NCBI GenBank assembly: GCA_019119045.1
Contig: DWXS01000050.1
Coordinates: forward strand, 1-64,000
DNA from: Candidatus Mailhella merdavium
GTDB lineage: Bacteria > Desulfobacterota > Desulfovibrionia > Desulfovibrionales > Desulfovibrionaceae
DNA: 64,000 bases
Reading direction: 5' to 3'
Numbering within the stretch: position 1 is the first letter of the stretch; each line of letters opens with the position of its first letter. The translations under genes were made by a program, and so were the position numbers. The notes beneath the pieces were generated by a model. It ran no database searches and was not told the origin of the DNA. It was given only the letters and a program-made list of their open reading frames with translations. Of the stretch, positions 60,311 through 64,000 are shown piece by piece.

Positions 60311-61767
60311 ACGGCATACGGGAACAATGTCTGGAGCAGTTGCGCAAGGCCATACCTGAAGCGATGGAGCTTATGGAAAGCCCTGCCGGAGAGCTTTCTC
60401 TCGCGAACTATGCCCGGGCCATGCCCGGCGGCGGCCCCGCGCTTCAGGATGCCGACGATCTGATCGCGCTTGCACAAACGGAAGCAGGCAGACTCTTTTC
60501 CCCTGCGACGGGCGCGGCTCTGCGACGGGAACTGGAAAACCGCTTCCTCGCCCTCACGGCAAACCATCACGGCGTGGACTTTCATCCGGAATTTCTGCAG
60601 GGCGATCTCATCTTCGCACTTGGTTGTCAGGAGGTCGTCCCTCTCTTCGCCTGCGGAGGCGTCCCCTGCAACAATATGGCCTATCCGCGCGGCCTGCTGC
60701 TGCCGCCCCCCCACTCAGGCACGACAAAGCCGGGACGTTTTCCGGCTCTGGCCGCAGGAGATCGTCATGCGCTGGTCAGCGCACAAATCCCGTTCCGCAC
60801 GTCGCATATCCGTTCCGCCCTCGATTCCCTGCCACATTCGGATCTGAGAGAAGAAGAACTGGCATTTGCGGCCCTCATCTTGAAAGAGATATATCTGCAT
60901 CCCTCCGTTCTATGTCAGGAAACATTCCGGGATCAGATGTCCGCGGCCAATGCCCTGCTCTGGAGCAGGCTTGCAACCCCGGATTCGCACCTGCCGCCGC
61001 TTGTGAGCCTTGATCTTCAATATCTCTGCGGAGTTCTCGCAGCCGACGATCTGGATCGCCCCGGAAGCCTTGTTCATGATCTGCTGCTGGAACCGGCCCT
61101 GACGGAGGAAATATTCCGCACGCTCAACGGCGCCAGATCCTGCTGGACGCTGAAAGAGGGGCAAGCCGGCCGCGGCACCTTTCTGCTCTGGGCGCTGGAT
61201 GAGAAAAAACGCGGCGTCGCGCTTCGCCCGGACTTCACAAAACGGGAACTCCTTGCACCCTTTCGCCCGGACATACGTTTCAAACTGGATCGGGACAGCT
61301 TGAAGGAAGGGCTTGTATCTCTGCGCCTCTTGCCCGGGCTGTATCTGGCCTTCGCCGTATCTGCTCTGGCAAGGGGACTTGTCTGTGCAGGAGGCGTCTT
61401 CCAATATGTCTACCTGCCGAATATGGCCCGAGGTACGGCGGAGGCTCTGCGCCGCTGCGGCGAAGAGGCCGCAGCCGATAAAATTTCCGCACGCTGTCCG
61501 CTGGGAGCGGGCTTTCACCCTCTTCAAGCTCCGGATATCGCAAACAGTGAGGGGGAACACAGCGCCGGCCCGCTGGATATTCTCCGCCACGGAGGGTTTG
61601 ACGCACGGGATCGGGCCGTTCTGAGCAATATCAAAACCCGCGAGGCATTTCTCTGCTCCCTGCCCTTCCAGTACGAAGACCTCATCCCCGAAGGAGAAAG
61701 AATCTCCGGCTGGTTCGCTGCGCTGCGCCATACCTCGCCTCTCCTGCTGTCTCCCAAAAGGATATGA
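60307..61767 (+). CDS. Unrecognised 486-residue protein
   Basis: No family recognised. No signal peptide or membrane helix is evident, so it is probably cytoplasmic. Conserved-looking blocks are TANHHGVDFHPEFLQGD (84-100) and CGGVPCNNMAYPRG (116-129), whose His, Asp and Cys residues could form a metal or active site. A hydrophobic stretch LVSLRLLPGLYLAFAVSALARG occurs near 337-358. The gene overlaps the sensor-carrier gene by 4 bases and is 6 bases before the racemase-like gene, so its function is tied to theirs, perhaps in processing an imported or signalling compound. Confidence 0.8.
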   Translation: MNGIREQCLEQLRKAIPEAMELMESPAGELSLANYARAMPGGGPALQDADDLIALAQTEAGRLFSPATGAALRRELENRFLALTANHHGVDFHPEFLQGDLIFALGCQEVVPLFACGGVPCNNMAYPRGLLLPPPHSGTTKPGRFPALAAGDRHALVSAQIPFRTSHIRSALDSLPHSDLREEELAFAALILKEIYLHPSVLCQETFRDQMSAANALLWSRLATPDSHLPPLVSLDLQYLCGVLAADDLDRPGSLVHDLLLEPALTEEIFRTLNGARSCWTLKEGQAGRGTFLLWALDEKKRGVALRPDFTKRELLAPFRPDIRFKLDRDSLKEGLVSLRLLPGLYLAFAVSALARGLVCAGGVFQYVYLPNMARGTAEALRRCGEEAAADKISARCPLGAGFHPLQAPDIANSEGEHSAGPLDILRHGGFDARDRAVLSNIKTREAFLCSLPFQYEDLIPEGERISGWFAALRHTSPLLLSPKRI

Positions 61768-61773
61768 GAATTT

Positions 61774-62898
61774 ATGCCAAGCATGATACTGAATATGGAC
61801 GCTTTGCGCTGGAATCTTGCTCAGATGCCGCATCTGGAACAGGAATGGAACTTTACGTTCATGCCGGTACTGAAAATGGTGGCCTGTCATCCCGCCGTGG
61901 TCGAAGCCGCGCGTCAGGCCGGATACGCCCGTTATGGCGCGGCGGAAGTGGATGAGGCTCTGTTCTGGCAGAACGGAGAAAAACATCCTTCTCCGGCTCG
62001 TCCGGGAGAGGGACCGGTGCTGATAAGCCTGCCCCCCCTGCACCGTGCCGACGACGTGGTACGCCTGTTCGGCCGCTGTCCGGCAGATTCTCTGGAAGCT
62101 CTGGAAGCTCTGGAAGCAGCCGCCGCACGCAGGGGAAAAGACGCACATCCTTACGAATGCGTCATCATGCTGGATCTGGGAGATATGCGCGAAGGCATCC
62201 CCGTAGAATATGCCGGTGAATTCTTCCGCTCCGTTCGGAACAGATTCGAACATCTGAGTCTGACGGGTCTGGGCGTGACCATGGGCTGCCTGCATGGAGC
62301 CTGCCCCGACTTCGTCACCACGAAAGAACTTGGTACACTTGCGGCAATGGGTGCCTTCATTCTGGGGCACAGCTTCCGCACCATAAGCCTCGGCGGATCC
62401 ATTTTCTGGGACTGGTGGGCCAGGTATCACAAACAGTTTGCCTGTCCTCCCGACACCCGCGTCGAACTGCGCATTGCCGATCCCATACTGATGGGATACG
62501 ACAGTTATCACGAAAAAGATTCGGCAGGCGGTCAGTTCAGACGGGATCTGTTCAGGCTGGATACCACGGTGCTGGAAGTCATGGAAAAAGATCTGCGCCA
62601 GCCCAGAAGCGTCGCTCTGAACGGACAGGGAAAACTGGCCGGCCTGACGCATACCGGACGACGCAAACGGGTACTGCTGGACTGCGGTATCCTGCACACC
62701 AACGTAAACGAACTCAAGCTTGATATCCCGGGAACGGAGATTGTGGACTTCAGCGGAAACTATACCATCCTTGACGTGACGGACAGCCCCCGCTCCTTTC
62801 ATCCGGGGGAAACCGTCTCCTTCACTCCCGGTTACTGGGCCGTGGCTCAGAGCTTCCGCAACCCCATGGTTCCAAAATACTGCGTATCCTGCGCCTGA
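61774..62898 (+). CDS. Alanine-racemase-fold PLP enzyme (predicted amino-acid racemase)
   Basis: 374 residues. Lys34 in PVLKMVACHP is the expected PLP lysine of the alanine-racemase-type barrel, and GLGVTMGCLHG and ISLGGSIFWDW are further barrel motifs. The C-terminal beta domain ends in PGYWAVAQSFRNPMV. It groups with COG3457/YhfX-like predicted racemases rather than housekeeping Alr. A D-amino acid or related product is plausible. GGATATGAG upstream is a modest ribosome site. Confidence 0.8.
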   Translation: MPSMILNMDALRWNLAQMPHLEQEWNFTFMPVLKMVACHPAVVEAARQAGYARYGAAEVDEALFWQNGEKHPSPARPGEGPVLISLPPLHRADDVVRLFGRCPADSLEALEALEAAAARRGKDAHPYECVIMLDLGDMREGIPVEYAGEFFRSVRNRFEHLSLTGLGVTMGCLHGACPDFVTTKELGTLAAMGAFILGHSFRTISLGGSIFWDWWARYHKQFACPPDTRVELRIADPILMGYDSYHEKDSAGGQFRRDLFRLDTTVLEVMEKDLRQPRSVALNGQGKLAGLTHTGRRKRVLLDCGILHTNVNELKLDIPGTEIVDFSGNYTILDVTDSPRSFHPGETVSFTPGYWAVAQSFRNPMVPKYCVSCA

Positions 62899-62922
62899 TC
62901 TCTGCCGGGAAAAGGAGATAGC

Positions 62923-64000
62923 ATGCCCCTGTCAGCCTCATTCCTTCGAACAATCCGCCGTCTTCTGCCTCTGATACCGATTGTCTGCCTGTTCAGCGCA
63001 GTTCTGAAAACCCCGGAAGCCTTTGCGGCAGAAGCATCGCCCAAAGTGTGGCGCATCGCCTATGTGGAAGGCGGGCCCTTTGTCGATTATCAGAAAATCC
63101 TGCGCGGTATAGCCCTGGGGCTGCAACGCATGGGGCTGATCGAAAACGGCGACGTTCCCGTGCCGGAAAATTCCGAGGATGTTTCCGCCATGTGGGCCTG
63201 GCTTTCCGCCAATGCAGGCGGAACGACGCTGCGCTTCCTTCCGGACGGCTTCTATTCGGCGGACTGGGACGCCGCAACCCGGCAGGCAAACCGCGAAAAA
63301 CTGCTCACTCGCATCAAGGAGCAGCAGGATGTGGATATGGTGCTTGCCTTCGGTACCTGGGGCGGACAGGATCTCGCCTCGGCCGATATCGACATTCCGG
63401 TAGTCGTGGCCTCCGTGACCAATGCCGTAGAAGCAGGCATCATTCCTTCGGTGGAAGATTCCGGCCGGGATAATCTCGTAGCCGTCATAGAACCGGAACG
63501 CTTCAAACATCAGGTCATGCTGTTCCACGATATTTTCAAGTTCAAAAAACTCGGCATCGCTTATGAAGACTCGTCCTCCGGGCGAAGCAGCATAGCCCTG
63601 AACGAACTGGAAAGCGCATCCCGGGAACTGGGCGTGGAGCTGCTGGTCTGCAACGACATCTTTGATGTGGACGATCCTGCCCTGGCTGCGGCGCGCCTGA
63701 AAAGCTGTCACGCCAAGCTCGCGGAACAGGGTGTCGACGCGGTATATCTTACGTATAACCGCGGTATGCAGCCGAACACCATAGCCGATGTGCTGATACC
63801 TCTGGCTGAAGCGCATATTCCCACATTCTCCCAGACGGGAGAATCCGACGTCGAACACGGCGCGCTGCTCAGCATCTCTCAGACCAATACGGAAGAAGAA
63901 GGCGTATTCAATGCGGAACTCATGGCCGCCATCATCAACGGGACAAAGCCCCGCGAACTTTCGCAGGTATTTGAAAGCAGCGTCAGTCTGGCGCTGAACC
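62923..64000 (+). CDS. Periplasmic ABC-type substrate-binding protein (partial, runs off window)
   Basis: Open from the ATG at 62923 (AAGGAG upstream) to the last base, at least 359 codons. A signal peptide with arginines (FLRTIRRLLPLIPIVCLFSAV) and a cleavage site after EAFA is present. The mature part begins KVWRIAYVEGGPFVDYQKIL, matching the ABC_sub_bind (YtrF/TrpX-like) family, which binds amino acids or similar small ligands. No ABC permease or ATPase precedes it, so it may serve the sensor proteins encoded upstream, or its partners lie beyond the window. Confidence 0.85.
   Translation, partial: MPLSASFLRTIRRLLPLIPIVCLFSAVLKTPEAFAAEASPKVWRIAYVEGGPFVDYQKILRGIALGLQRMGLIENGDVPVPENSEDVSAMWAWLSANAGGTTLRFLPDGFYSADWDAATRQANREKLLTRIKEQQDVDMVLAFGTWGGQDLASADIDIPVVVASVTNAVEAGIIPSVEDSGRDNLVAVIEPERFKHQVMLFHDIFKFKKLGIAYEDSSSGRSSIALNELESASRELGVELLVCNDIFDVDDPALAAARLKSCHAKLAEQGVDAVYLTYNRGMQPNTIADVLIPLAEAHIPTFSQTGESDVEHGALLSISQTNTEEEGVFNAELMAAIINGTKPRELSQVFESSVSLALN

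Noticed and set aside
1..64000. CRISPR arrays, insertion sequences, tRNA or rRNA genes
   Set aside because: No regularly spaced repeats, transposase, terminal inverted repeats with target duplication, or cloverleaf sequence was found by eye; the only repeated DNA is the EspA-like gene array.

Overview
The window is about 57% GC, densely coding, and reads like a chromosome segment from an anaerobic, host-associated member of the Desulfovibrionaceae (Bilophila/Mailhella/Desulfovibrio relatives). This is an inference from two [FeFe]-hydrogenases, a BCCT betaine-type carrier with lyases and dehydrogenases, and a complete type III secretion system (T3SS). No rRNA, tRNA, CRISPR array or insertion sequence was seen.

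Region 1 (1-7.9 kb) is an RNA-repair island. A three-gene plus-strand operon (double nucleotidyltransferase of RlaP type, P-loop polynucleotide kinase, Thg1-like 3'-5' polymerase) converges with no gap on rtcR. rtcR is divergent from rtcA-rtcB, which has a clear sigma-54 promoter and a GC-rich foldable leader. Region 2 (7.9-17.5 kb) is a catabolic locus: a malic enzyme split by a frameshift in a run of nine G, a BCCT carrier, two different aspartase/fumarase-superfamily lyases, an IclR regulator, an alcohol dehydrogenase and a betaine-aldehyde-type dehydrogenase. The second lyase has an in-frame amber codon between its best start site and the first conserved residues. Region 3 (17.9-24 kb) holds a glutamate-synthase-like flavoprotein, its partner [FeFe]-hydrogenase, and a group B [FeFe]-hydrogenase on the other strand.

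Region 4 (24-54.5 kb) is the T3SS. A long minus-strand operon runs yscB-like, sctC, sctD, yscE-like, sctF, (hairpin terminator), yscG-like, sctI-J-K-L-N-O-P-Q-R, then a STAS protein, an RsbW-type kinase and a lytic transglycosylase. A second minus-strand operon carries an LcrG-like protein, four tandem EspA-like filament/tip paralogues, a SycD-like chaperone and the translocators sctE and sctB. On the plus strand are sctW, sycN-like, sctX, sctY, sctV, sctS; then a chaperone-effector pair, sctT, two unrelated genes, and sctU. The scaffold follows the Yersinia Ysc order, but the tip gene is replaced by the EspA-like array.

Region 5 (54.5-64 kb) follows sctU with overlapping genes: a sigma-54 activator with an atypical GVATGV loop, a SpoIIE/RsbU-type phosphatase, a fusion of two extracytoplasmic sensor modules with an MFS carrier, an unrecognised 486-residue protein, an alanine-racemase-like enzyme, and a periplasmic binding protein cut by the window end. 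One very good, one good and one weaker sigma-54 promoter lie in front of T3SS operons. My working model is that the activator drives T3SS genes while the phosphatase, STAS protein and kinase form a partner switch, possibly fed by the sensor/carrier/racemase/binding-protein operon. That last link is the part most likely to be undescribed.
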